A DNA stretch of 64,000 nt. It comes from Algoriphagus aestuariicola. Its GTDB lineage: Bacteria; Bacteroidota; Bacteroidia; Cytophagales; Cyclobacteriaceae. Positions 37,589 to 45,717 of the stretch are shown piece by piece. A model generated the notes under the pieces. The model searched no databases and was not told where the DNA came from. It saw only the letters and a program-made list of their open reading frames with translations. Numbering within the stretch: the stretch's first letter is position 1; every line of letters begins with the position of its first letter. The DNA lies in assembly GCF_017254835.1 (NCBI RefSeq), contig NZ_JAFKCW010000004.1:339266-403265 (forward strand). Reading direction: 5' to 3'. A program made the translations under genes and the position numbers.

Positions 37589-37624
37589 ATTGAAAAATCG
37601 AAAGATCGGAAAATTGCAAAATTG
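37589..37624. repeat. Degenerate 8-bp tandem repeat
   Basis: Four and a half units in a row: ATTGAAAA, ATCGAAAG, ATCGGAAA, ATTGCAAA, ATTG. It lies between the start of purM and the end of the M24 gene. No function is visible; it looks like replication slippage debris. Confidence 0.6.
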
Positions 37625-37661
37625 TCCTTTCCGAACGATCGACGCCAAAAGAGGTCACCTG

Positions 37662-38996
37662 TCACTTTTTCCCCACCAAGATTAGCTCCTCTTGCGGTGC
37701 GATAAGGTAATTTGCCCCGGATTCGGTGACGACAGCCATCTCCTCCACGGAGATTGTCTTCTCGGTGCCGTCTGGTAGTTTCCAGCAGTGGAAGCCGTCA
37801 AAAGCGAAGACCATACCCGCCTTCAGGAGTTTTTGCGCCGCGGGTCTAGGCGTAGGAAGTCTCGCCCCACCCAAGTTGGGACCGACGTCATGGGCAACGT
37901 ATCCTACCGGATGCCCGGTGCTCCACGGGACATAAAGAGAGCCGTTGGCATCCATCAAGTCTCTTTGGGCACGATCTACATCCTCACCTTTCACTCCTGG
38001 TTCCATGGCTGCAAGAGCGGCCCTGCTTCCAGCTTTTCCATTTTCCCAATAGCGCTGAATGTCTGCAGGCGCGGTAGTTTCGCCATCCTTGAGGACGTAG
38101 GCGAATCGTTGGATATCACTCACCCACACGCCGTAAAGCTTCACACCGAAATCGGTCTGGATGACGTCTCCCGGCATGATTATTTTATTCGTCGCATGCG
38201 AATGGCCGCGATCTGGACCTGAGTTGACATTGGGGTTTTGATCGGGATGCCAAGCATCAGTGACGCCGTATTCGGCCATTTTGGCTTTTAGAAATTTCGC
38301 CACATCTGCGTCCGTGGTTTTCCCCGGTTCGATCATCGCATAAGCTTCTACTTGGAAATCGGCCGCCAGCTGGGCGGCTTTGGTCAGAATTTCCACCTCT
38401 TCCGGGAGCTTGATCGATAGCCATTCGTAGACCAGTTCTTCCGAGGATACCAGCTTCGAAGCATCGCTGTCGAGAAGCCTTGCGAGTTCCAAATATTGGC
38501 TGTGGGTCATGCCGTCAGCCATTTCATTCGCCTCGGAGCTGTTGATTGCGATGGACTGAAACCCTTTGGACTTCACAAAATCCACGGCTTTGGCCAAAGA
38601 TGACTCTCCTCTTGGCACCCTTTCCACCTTTTCATGAATGTCCAGTTCATCCAGCGCGGTGGCTTCTCCATCGGGGGAAAACACCAGGGAATGAAATCCG
38701 GAGTCGTCATTGTAAAACAGAAAAACCGCAGAGCCGCTGGCATTTTCCCCTCCCACGTGCGTAGCGATCGGGTCATTGTAGTTTTCCCGGCAGATGACCA
38801 GCCAGCAAGCTACGTCGGCGTTTCTCAGGGCATCCGGAAGAAGTTGGCTGATTCTTTTTTTGCGGATTTCCGGCCAGGGGTTTTCGCCCCAGCGATTTTT
38901 CGAATCGGGGCTTTTGAGGCTCGGGGTTGATTTCTCGGAAGGCTGGCAGGCAAATACTATCGCCAAGAATGCACAGATTAGGTATTTATTTCTCAT
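37662..38996 (-). CDS. M24 metallopeptidase lipoprotein (Xaa-Pro aminopeptidase-like)
   Basis: A 444-residue lipoprotein from the ATG at 38996 (MRNKYLICAFLAIVFAC gives signal and lipobox). A creatinase-like N-terminal domain is followed by an M24 pita-bread domain. Metal ligands are visible at QTDFGVKL and WVSDIQRF (two Asp), VAHDVGP (His) and SVEEMAVVTE (Glu). The fifth position reads FAFDGFH, with Asp where aminopeptidase P has Glu in an EPG motif. It may still bind metal, but activity may differ. It likely trims proline peptides in the periplasm. Confidence 0.83.
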   Translation of the reverse strand: MRNKYLICAFLAIVFACQPSEKSTPSLKSPDSKNRWGENPWPEIRKKRISQLLPDALRNADVACWLVICRENYNDPIATHVGGENASGSAVFLFYNDDSGFHSLVFSPDGEATALDELDIHEKVERVPRGESSLAKAVDFVKSKGFQSIAINSSEANEMADGMTHSQYLELARLLDSDASKLVSSEELVYEWLSIKLPEEVEILTKAAQLAADFQVEAYAMIEPGKTTDADVAKFLKAKMAEYGVTDAWHPDQNPNVNSGPDRGHSHATNKIIMPGDVIQTDFGVKLYGVWVSDIQRFAYVLKDGETTAPADIQRYWENGKAGSRAALAAMEPGVKGEDVDRAQRDLMDANGSLYVPWSTGHPVGYVAHDVGPNLGGARLPTPRPAAQKLLKAGMVFAFDGFHCWKLPDGTEKTISVEEMAVVTESGANYLIAPQEELILVGKK

Positions 38997-39171
38997 AAGG
39001 TATTTGGAAGATAGCGTAAAATACTCCTGAAGATGGACACCAAAAAGTACTTTTCCAGCAATGTAAGCCATTGGAAATCACAAGTGGAAGGATAAATGCC
39101 TTATATTTTGAACAAAATCGAACCTAAAGCGTGTTTAAAAGCAAATCCAAAAAAGCCCTGATTGGCATTCA

Positions 39172-40308
39172 ATGAAAATAGGAATCGTCTGTTATCCCAC
39201 CTTTGGTGGTAGTGGCGTGGTAGCCACTGAGTTAGGTAAAGGTTTGGCGAAGGTGGGCCATGAGGTGCACTTCATTACCTACAAGCAGCCGATGAGGCTA
39301 GATTTTTTCAGCGAAAATCTCTTTTACCACGAGGTGGATATTAAGAGCTATCCCCTATTTGAATTTGCTCCTTACGAGCTGGCTTTGGCCAGCAAAATGG
39401 TTAGCGTGGTCAAGTATGAAAATCTGGATTTACTTCATGTACACTATGCAATTCCCCATGCCTCATCCGCATACATGGCCAAGCAAATCTTGAAAACACA
39501 GGGTATCCATATCCCTGTGGTCACAACGCTACATGGCACGGACATCACCTTGGTAGGGAAAGATCCGAGCTATGAGCCAGTGGTTACCTTTTCGATCAAT
39601 CAGTCGGACGGGGTGACTGCGGTATCGGAAGACCTGAGGAAGGAGACCTACCAGCATTTTGACATTAAGCGGGACATTCAGGTCATTCCAAATTTCATAG
39701 ACTTGGAGCGGTTTAAGAAGCAGCGAAAAGAACATTTCAAGATGGCAATCTGTCCGAACGGGGAGAAGCTGATGGTTCACACTTCCAATTTCCGTAAAGT
39801 AAAGCGGGTGGAGGATGTTATCCAGGTGTTTTACGAAGTGAGGAAGAGCATTCCCGCCAAACTTCTGCTGGTTGGCGACGGACCGGAAAGAGACCGAATG
39901 GAGCGGCTCTGCCGCACACTAGGTACCTGCGATGACGTCCGCTTTCTGGGAAAATTGGAGGCGGTGGAAGAGGTGCTTTCCGTGGCCGATTTGTTTTTGA
40001 TGCCTTCGGAAAAGGAAAGTTTTGGGCTGGCGGCGCTCGAAGCAATGGCTTGTGAAGTGCCCGTTTTGTCTTCCAATGCGGGGGGAATACCTGAGCTCAA
40101 TCTTGACGGTGTGACCGGCTTTGCCTGTCAGGTGGGGGATGTGGAGGATATGACTGAGAAGGCCAAGTTTATCCTTGCCGAAGAGAATTTGCCGGGCTTC
40201 AAAGAGCGGGCATTGGCTAGAGCAAAGGAATTTGACATTCACCAGATCATGCCAAGATACGAGGCCTACTATGAAAGAACCATAGCCGAGTCGCTCAGCG
40301 CAGTCTAA
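39172..40308 (+). CDS. bshA: BshA, bacillithiol glycosyltransferase
   Basis: A 378-residue GT4 glycosyltransferase. The start KIGIVCYPTFGGSGVVATEL, then LDLLHVHYAIPHASSAYMAK and TTLHGTDITLVG, are specific to BshA. The C-terminal nucleotide-sugar motif ends in FLMPSEKESFGLAALEAMAC. BshA joins N-acetylglucosamine from UDP-GlcNAc to L-malate, the first step to bacillithiol. BshB and BshC are not in this window. Confidence 0.94.
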   Translation: MKIGIVCYPTFGGSGVVATELGKGLAKVGHEVHFITYKQPMRLDFFSENLFYHEVDIKSYPLFEFAPYELALASKMVSVVKYENLDLLHVHYAIPHASSAYMAKQILKTQGIHIPVVTTLHGTDITLVGKDPSYEPVVTFSINQSDGVTAVSEDLRKETYQHFDIKRDIQVIPNFIDLERFKKQRKEHFKMAICPNGEKLMVHTSNFRKVKRVEDVIQVFYEVRKSIPAKLLLVGDGPERDRMERLCRTLGTCDDVRFLGKLEAVEEVLSVADLFLMPSEKESFGLAALEAMACEVPVLSSNAGGIPELNLDGVTGFACQVGDVEDMTEKAKFILAEENLPGFKERALARAKEFDIHQIMPRYEAYYERTIAESLSAV

Positions 40309-40410
40309 ATTTATGAGCTAAATCATTTCGGGAGACAGTCTTCCAAAGCTCAAAAGCCTTACCTTTGTTGAGGCGAATACCAATAAAAAAGCTTACAGAA
40401 TAGACTACCT

Positions 40411-41037
40411 ATGAAAAAGATTGGAAGATTGGACAAACCAGACAATTTCGGTTCTGCCAAGATGTTTTCTAATCCAATTTTGGAGAAGATTTCCAGAACC
40501 AACATTCTAGTGCCGATCATTATGTTTTTTGCCATTTCAGCAGTGTCATTCTACTATGCGGTAACTACGACTGAGATAGGATTGAAAGTTGGGATCCCTG
40601 TGCTTTTTGTCGGACTATTTGTATTCACCTTCGTGGAATACATGATGCATAAGCACTTCTTCCACATGGAACCCGATACACCGATCAAAGACAAGCTGCA
40701 GTATACCGTCCATGGAGTGCACCATGATTATCCAAAAGATAAGGATCGACTAGCGATGCCTCCTTTTGTCAGTGCGGCCTATGCGGCGATATTTTACCTC
40801 GTTTTCAAGTTGCTGATGGGGGCTTATTCGCTTTACTTCCTACCGGGCTTTTTGATCGGATACGCAGGCTACCTCGGCGTTCACTATGTTGTACATGCCT
40901 ACAATCCCCCAAAAAATTTCTTCAAGGTGCTATGGGTCAACCATGCCATCCATCACTACAAGGATCCGGACGTGTCCTTTGGGGTAAGTTCTCCTCTTTG
41001 GGATATCCTCCTGGGAACGATGCCTAAAAAAGATTAA
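40411..41037 (+). CDS. Fatty acid hydroxylase family membrane protein
   Basis: A 208-residue di-iron membrane enzyme with four helices and the histidine clusters HKHFFHM, HGVHHDYP, HYVVHAY and NHAIHHYKDPD of the fatty acid hydroxylase/sterol desaturase superfamily. The small size and HGVHHDYPKD pattern fit the fatty acid 2-hydroxylase branch. That branch hydroxylates acyl chains of sphingolipids or other complex lipids. The substrate is inferred. A TTCG-loop terminator follows. Confidence 0.85.
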   Translation: MKKIGRLDKPDNFGSAKMFSNPILEKISRTNILVPIIMFFAISAVSFYYAVTTTEIGLKVGIPVLFVGLFVFTFVEYMMHKHFFHMEPDTPIKDKLQYTVHGVHHDYPKDKDRLAMPPFVSAAYAAIFYLVFKLLMGAYSLYFLPGFLIGYAGYLGVHYVVHAYNPPKNFFKVLWVNHAIHHYKDPDVSFGVSSPLWDILLGTMPKKD

Positions 41038-41040
41038 TCA

Positions 41041-41066
41041 AAAGCCTCCCTTCGGGGAGGTTTTTT
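41041..41066 (+). terminator. Terminator after the fatty acid hydroxylase gene
   Basis: CCTCCC (41045-41050), the stable tetraloop TTCG, GGGAGG (41055-41060), then six T. Confidence 0.88.
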
Positions 41067-41170
41067 GTTTCTTGTGGCAGCCGACCCCAATTTTAATTCT
41101 TATTCGGGTACTCTTTATTAATAGCCCATCCTCATAGTTTTATCCGCCTATTTGGCAAAACCAAAACCCA

Positions 41171-42001
41171 ATGAACTCAGTCTCCATCATCGGCCTAGGC
41201 TGGATCGGTACGCCGACAGCTCACCTGCTGAGAAACGCCTATGAAGTCATCGGCTCTACCACCAATGCCGAGAAACAGACGAAACTTGCCTTGGAGGGCA
41301 TCAAGGCCTATCGCTTTTCCCTCAATCCACATCCGGAAGGCATAGGCTTCAACACGCTTTTCCATTCCGAAATCCTGATTGTGAATATTCCGCCGCGAAC
41401 CCGCACGGGAGATGGGACTTTTCATCTAGAGCAGATCAAGTATCTGAAAAGTCTTTTAGCCCAATCGACGGTCAAGAAGGTGCTTTTCGTCTCCAGCACC
41501 GGCGTTTATCCCGATCAAAATATCGCGGGAAAATATGCTGAAGACTTTCCAGTAACCCTCGATACTACCGGTCATGATACCATTTTTAGAGCGGAGCAAA
41601 TGATGGCCAAAGACCGGAACTACGACTTGACTATCGTCAGATTTGGAGGATTGCTGGGAGATGATCGGATTCCGTTGAGATATTTTACGGGAAAGGAAAA
41701 TGTGGCAGGCCATACGCGGGTGAACTTTATCCATCGCCAGGATGCCGCCCGGATGCTGGCTTGGATCGTGGAGAAAGGTCTTTGGAATGGCATCTATAAT
41801 GGGGTCGCGCCTAAGCATCCCCTACGCCGCGATATCTATGAGAAACTGTCGCAAGAGACCGGCATGGCACCTCCTGCCAGCTACCAGAATGAACCGGAAG
41901 GCAACGATCGGCTGATTTCCTCCGAGAAAATCCGCGCGACAGGTTTTGAGTTTAAGTTTTCGGATCCTTTGGAGTTTTCCTATCAGCCGCAAGGACAATA
42001 A
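41171..42001 (+). CDS. NAD(P)-binding epimerase-like (extended SDR) protein
   Basis: A 276-residue Rossmann protein starting SVSIIGLGWIGTPTAHLL with a GLGWIG dinucleotide motif, followed by KVLFVSSTGVYP with the SDR Ser-Thr-x-x-x-Tyr region. It most resembles the YeeZ-like, unassigned extended SDR group of sugar epimerase relatives. A substrate cannot be given. It lies alone between two transcription breaks. Confidence 0.75.
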   Translation: MNSVSIIGLGWIGTPTAHLLRNAYEVIGSTTNAEKQTKLALEGIKAYRFSLNPHPEGIGFNTLFHSEILIVNIPPRTRTGDGTFHLEQIKYLKSLLAQSTVKKVLFVSSTGVYPDQNIAGKYAEDFPVTLDTTGHDTIFRAEQMMAKDRNYDLTIVRFGGLLGDDRIPLRYFTGKENVAGHTRVNFIHRQDAARMLAWIVEKGLWNGIYNGVAPKHPLRRDIYEKLSQETGMAPPASYQNEPEGNDRLISSEKIRATGFEFKFSDPLEFSYQPQGQ

Positions 42002-42248
42002 GACATAGAGAAGGTCTGGAAATTCTAGTGGCTTCTTTTAAGAGACGTTTGATTCATTGGCCTTTCAAAATCTGCTATTGAAATTTTTTCAGCTTTCTGA
42101 CTTTACCCATCGGACTTTTCAACACTGCCAGCCGAGACTGCTTACTGCCAGCTGAAAAATGCCATCTTGTCACGTTTTCCTGAGTGGAACGGGCATTGTT
42201 AATCTCCTTTTGTAAAAAATCTGTAACCATTTAAACTGATTCATAACC

Positions 42249-44135
42249 ATGCAGGAAAAAGGTACCATCTCGATCCATACCGAGAATATTTTCCCTATCA
42301 TCAAGAAGTTTCTCTATTCTGATCACGAGATCTTCCTCCGCGAGCTTGTATCCAACGCCGTCGACGCCACGCAGAAGATCAAGCGTCTGGCGACTTTGGG
42401 ACAGTATAAGGGCGAACTGGGCGATCTGACCGTGGAGGTTTCTTTTGATGAGAAAAAGAAAACCATCACCATTTCCGACAAGGGCCTTGGCATGACAGCC
42501 GAGGAGATCAAAAAGTACATCAACCAGATTGCTTTCTCCGGCGCGACTGAGTTTGTGGAAAAATTCAAAGACGCCAAAGATGCCAACGAGATCATTGGTA
42601 AGTTTGGTCTGGGCTTCTATTCTGCCTTTATGGTGGCGAAAAATGTGGAAATCCACACGCTGTCTTACCAAGATGGAGCTGAGCCAGCCATCTGGACCTG
42701 CGACGGTAGCACCGAGTTTGAGATCAAAAAAGGCAAGAAAAAGACCAGAGGTACTGATATCATCCTCCATGTCAACGAAGATTCTGAGGAATTCCTCGAC
42801 AAGTGGAAGCTGCAAGGCATCCTCGACAAATACGCCAAGTTCCTTCCGGTTCCGATCAAGTTTGGCACCAAGTCCGAGTCCGTGGAAGACGGCGTGGACG
42901 ACAAGGGCGAGAAAAAATGGAAGTCCGTTGAGGTAGACAACATCATAAACACCACCGCTCCGATCTGGACCAAATCTCCAAGCGATTTGACTGATGAGGA
43001 TTATCTGAAGTTCTACAAAGAACTCTATCCAATGTCAGAGGATCCATTGTTCTGGATTCACCTGAATGTGGACTATCCGTTCAATTTGACCGGTGTGCTC
43101 TATTTCCCTAAAGTGAAGAATGAGTTCGAGCTTCAGCGCAACAAAATCAAGCTATTCAGCCGCCAGGTATTCATCACCGACGAGGTGAAGGACATCGTGC
43201 CTGAGTTCCTGATGCTGCTGCACGGCGTAATCGACTCTCCAGACATTCCGCTGAACGTATCCCGAAGCTTCTTGCAGGCCGACGGCAACGTGAAGAAGAT
43301 CAACAACTACATCACCAAAAAGGTGGCGGACAAACTTGCCGAACTGTTCAAAAAGGACCGAAAAGCCTACGAGGAGAAGTGGAGCGATATCGGCCTCTTC
43401 GTGAAGTATGGCATGATCTCCGAGGAGAAATTCTACGAAAAAGGAAAGGATTTTACCCTGCTGAAAAACACCAAGGGAGAGTTCTTTACCCTGGATGAAT
43501 ATCGCGAAAAGGTGAAGGCGATCCAAACCGACAAAAACGACACGACGGTTTTCCTTTACTCTACTGACTTGAACAAGCAGGACAGCTTTATCGAGTCTGC
43601 GAACAAGAAGGATTACGATGTCTTGGTGCTGGATTCTCCGATCGATAGCCACTTTATCCAGCATATCGAAACCAAACTTGAGAAGACTCAACTCAAGCGT
43701 GTAGATGCGGATGTAGCCGAAAAACTGATCCAGAAAGATGATACCTATGCAAATCTCTTGACGGAAGAGCAAAGCAAGTCCGTGAAAGAGCTTTTTGAAA
43801 AAGCCATTAACAACAAATCCTACAGCGTGGAGGTAGAAGGCCTAAGCCCAGAGGAACTTCCTGTGACCATCACCATGGAAGAGTGGATGCGCAGAATGAA
43901 AGATATGGCGCAGACTGGTGGCGGTCCGATGAGCTTCTATGGCAACCTGCCTGACAGCTACAAGGTCGCAATCAACGGCAACCATCCTGTGGTAGACAAG
44001 ATCCTCAAAGCCGACGGCGAAGAAGCCCAAACCAAACTGGCCAAGCAGGCCTTTGATTTGGCATTGCTTTCCCAAGGCTTGCTGACGGGTAAGGATCTCA
44101 CAGCATTTGTAAGAAGAAGCGTGGAGATGCTGTAG
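42249..44135 (+). CDS. htpG: HtpG (bacterial Hsp90)
   Basis: A 628-residue Hsp90 with the Bergerat ATP fold: LRELVSNAVDATQKIK, ISDKGLGMTAEEIKKYI and GKFGLGFYSAFMVA. The middle-domain signature RQVFITDEVKDIVPEFL and DIPLNVSRSFLQ follow. It is an ATP-driven chaperone in the cytoplasm. The end LTAFVRRSVEML is duplicated 1.5 kb downstream, which makes this gene the target of the island described separately. A hairpin terminator follows at 44188-44218. Confidence 0.97.
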   Translation: MQEKGTISIHTENIFPIIKKFLYSDHEIFLRELVSNAVDATQKIKRLATLGQYKGELGDLTVEVSFDEKKKTITISDKGLGMTAEEIKKYINQIAFSGATEFVEKFKDAKDANEIIGKFGLGFYSAFMVAKNVEIHTLSYQDGAEPAIWTCDGSTEFEIKKGKKKTRGTDIILHVNEDSEEFLDKWKLQGILDKYAKFLPVPIKFGTKSESVEDGVDDKGEKKWKSVEVDNIINTTAPIWTKSPSDLTDEDYLKFYKELYPMSEDPLFWIHLNVDYPFNLTGVLYFPKVKNEFELQRNKIKLFSRQVFITDEVKDIVPEFLMLLHGVIDSPDIPLNVSRSFLQADGNVKKINNYITKKVADKLAELFKKDRKAYEEKWSDIGLFVKYGMISEEKFYEKGKDFTLLKNTKGEFFTLDEYREKVKAIQTDKNDTTVFLYSTDLNKQDSFIESANKKDYDVLVLDSPIDSHFIQHIETKLEKTQLKRVDADVAEKLIQKDDTYANLLTEEQSKSVKELFEKAINNKSYSVEVEGLSPEELPVTITMEEWMRRMKDMAQTGGGPMSFYGNLPDSYKVAINGNHPVVDKILKADGEEAQTKLAKQAFDLALLSQGLLTGKDLTAFVRRSVEML

Positions 44136-44187
44136 TTAGATTGAGTTTTAGTACCTAAACGATTTTATAAGTTTCATTTTACCAAAA

Positions 44188-44218
44188 TAAAAATCCTCGG
44201 TGAGAATCGGGGATTTTT
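44188..44218 (+). terminator. Terminator after htpG
   Basis: AAAAATCCTCG pairs with CGGGGATTTTT across an 8-base loop (11 pairs, one G-U), followed by ATTT. It also reads as a terminator on the minus strand. Confidence 0.75.
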
Positions 44219-44403
44219 ATTTATAGGATAGCCGCTAAATGAGATTGTACTTTTTGAATAAATTTTCACTATTGAATGTGAGGCAGTTATAGTTTTATCG
44301 ACTCGCGATCTAGTTTTGTACTTGCTTTTGAAGTTAAAAGAGGTGTTTTTGTTCAAATTTTTGGCGCGAAAAATTTTACACTATTTACTTGAAGAAAAAT
44401 TAA

Positions 44404-45255
44404 AAAATAAATTTACTAATAGCGTGTGTTTTCTGCTTCACTTTCTCATGTCAGGAGATTGATAATGAGGTGGATCCGACTTTGAATTCATTCGAAGATA
44501 TGAAAGCCATAACAGATGAGCTATTCCATTTTAATGCGGCTAATCTTAGTTCCTATCTTTCGAAAGACGGAAAGAACAAATTATGGTTAGATAAGCAAAA
44601 AATGGCTTTGGAATCCTTCAACCATCTGAATGGAAAATTAATAGATGCTTCAAACCTTGATTTCCAACTATTATCAGGATCTTATGGTAAAACTGAAATA
44701 GTTCCTCAGAATTTGAGCATAAGGGCGTCCGTTGAAATTGACTATGGGGCCTTTAATGGGTCTCAAGTTACACTTGCGGATCAGTATATCACAGATTTGT
44801 TGGCATTAGATGACTTGTCTCTTGTTGGGAAAACCACTAAGGCATTCAATATTACTGTAACAAACTCTACTCTATCCCAAGAAGAAAAAGATGAGCTTAA
44901 GCTTTTATCTGCAACAATTCTGAGTTTAAAAGATTTTCTCTTAATCGACGATGGGCAATCAATTATCTATAATGGATTGACTAACGAGTTTGGCCCATCA
45001 GATCCGACAATTGGAGGAAGAGTTTTGGGATGCAATATTAATACCAGAGATGTGTTCAGAGCGGCTGTTATGGGCGTAGTAAAAGGCGCAGTTGTCGGTG
45101 CTTATGTTGGTGCTACTGGCGGAACTGTCGTGATTCCGGGGATAATGACTGTAACTGGTGCGGTTTCAGGTGCAGTAGTTGGTGGGGCTTATGGATTTGT
45201 TTCTAATGCCGTACAAAGTATGGCGGAACAGATGTTTTGGACATGTTGGTCATGA
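44404..45255 (+). CDS. Glycine-zipper protein of unknown function, probable lipoprotein with damaged or unusual start
   Basis: The reading frame is open from 44404. The first normal start is GTG at 44470 (261 residues). Upstream codons 44404-44469 encode INLLIACVFCFTFSCQEIDNE, which looks like a lipoprotein signal with Cys at the lipobox. The frame has no ATG, GTG or TTG before that; TTG-AAG-AAA-AAT at 44389 meets TAA at 44401-44403. The middle is hydrophilic and not recognised. About residues 200-245 (from the GTG) form a glycine-zipper membrane segment (GVVKGAVVGAYVGATGG and TGAVSGAVVGGAYGFV). The next gene overlaps its stop as ATGA. A membrane-active toxin is possible but unproven. Confidence 0.6.
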   Translation, partial: KINLLIACVFCFTFSCQEIDNEVDPTLNSFEDMKAITDELFHFNAANLSSYLSKDGKNKLWLDKQKMALESFNHLNGKLIDASNLDFQLLSGSYGKTEIVPQNLSIRASVEIDYGAFNGSQVTLADQYITDLLALDDLSLVGKTTKAFNITVTNSTLSQEEKDELKLLSATILSLKDFLLIDDGQSIIYNGLTNEFGPSDPTIGGRVLGCNINTRDVFRAAVMGVVKGAVVGAYVGATGGTVVIPGIMTVTGAVSGAVVGGAYGFVSNAVQSMAEQMFWTCWS

Positions 45256-45458
45256 AAATGTTAAAAAACCTTAATAAGAAATTCAAGATTAGGTTGGCCA
45301 TAGGCTTCTTTTTCTTGATTGCCATAGATTTGGGTTTGTATATAGTTTTTGAAAGGGATACTCCATCCTATGTTAAGGTTATAGGTTCGATGTTGTCATC
45401 AGGTTTTATTGTTTTAGGATTGGCTTTTTTTTTCAATAAGTACAAGAAAATTGAATAG
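45252..45458 (+). CDS. Small two-helix membrane protein coupled to the glycine-zipper gene
   Basis: A 68-residue protein (MKMLKNLNKKFKIRLAIGFF...) with a basic N-terminus, two transmembrane helices (RLAIGFFFLIAIDLGLYIVF and SMLSSGFIVLGLAFFF) and a basic tail. Its ATG at 45252 overlaps the TGA of the upstream gene (ATGA), a sign of translational coupling. I do not recognise the family. Size and pairing resemble an immunity or accessory protein for the upstream product; this is inferred. Confidence 0.6.
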   Translation: MKMLKNLNKKFKIRLAIGFFFLIAIDLGLYIVFERDTPSYVKVIGSMLSSGFIVLGLAFFFNKYKKIE

Positions 45459-45592
45459 TCGATCGCCAATAACGTAAAAATTTGGTATTGAGATAATACG
45501 AGGATGTCTACGCAAACAGTTAAGTTGTGACTTGAATTCCGTTGACAAACCAACTAATTTAGTCTGCCTCTAGAATTATTCGCTCAACTGCT

Positions 45593-45649
45593 CTTGCCTC
45601 GAGCAAAGACCTAACCGCCTTTGTAAGAAGAAGCGTTGAGATGCTTTAA
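45593..45649 (+). pseudogene. Remnant of an htpG 3' end
   Basis: Read in frame this encodes LASSKDLTAFVRRSVEML and a stop, against LLTGKDLTAFVRRSVEML of the intact htpG. TTTGTAAGAAGAAGCGT is identical in both copies (44106-44122 and 45620-45636), and 25 of 26 bases match from 44106 to 44131. Most other differences are at synonymous third positions (AAA/AAG, GAC/GAT, CTA/CTC, ACC/ACA, GCC/GCA, CTT/CTG, TAA/TAG). So it was once a translated Hsp90 end. Upstream of it the similarity fades. Confidence 0.8.
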
Positions 45650-45671
45650 GTATCTCTGAATTGGAAAACGT

Positions 45672-45705
45672 AAAACCCTCCAAAGGCTAGCCCTTGGAGG
45701 GTTTT
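45672..45705. terminator. Long bidirectional hairpin terminator
   Basis: AAAACCCTCCAA (45672-45683) pairs with TTGGAGGGTTTT (45694-45705), almost a perfect 34-bp palindrome, with T-rich DNA after it. It lies between the htpG remnant and the end of the minus-strand hypothetical gene, and probably served the original htpG. Confidence 0.8.
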
Positions 45706-45717
45706 GTTTTTTATAAC

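Larger units (their letters stand above)
44136..45592. mobile_element. Small AT-rich island inserted at the htpG 3' end (candidate)
   Basis: About 1.46 kb, visibly more AT-rich than both flanks, lies between the htpG stop and a diverged second copy of the htpG 3' end. Order: terminator (44188-44218), an AT-rich gap without genes to about 44403, a glycine-zipper protein gene, a small membrane protein gene, and 134 bp of non-coding DNA. No integrase, transposase or terminal inverted repeat was seen. Insertion at a gene's 3' end, with a copy of that end carried along, is typical of site-specific or homologous island gain. The mechanism here is inferred. Confidence 0.5.

Noticed and set aside
37589-37624. 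CRISPR-like array
   Set aside because: Units are 8 bp, imperfect and without spacers; no cas genes in the window.
43152-43772. 206-residue minus ORF inside htpG
   Set aside because: htpG is intact with all Hsp90 motifs.
44470-45255. Calling the glycine-zipper gene an ordinary cytosolic protein from the GTG at 44470
   Set aside because: The in-frame lipoprotein-like signal immediately upstream makes a truncated start less likely, so the feature is drawn from the open frame and flagged.
45593-45649. A second complete htpG gene
   Set aside because: Only about 19 codons match; upstream similarity ends, so it is a remnant.
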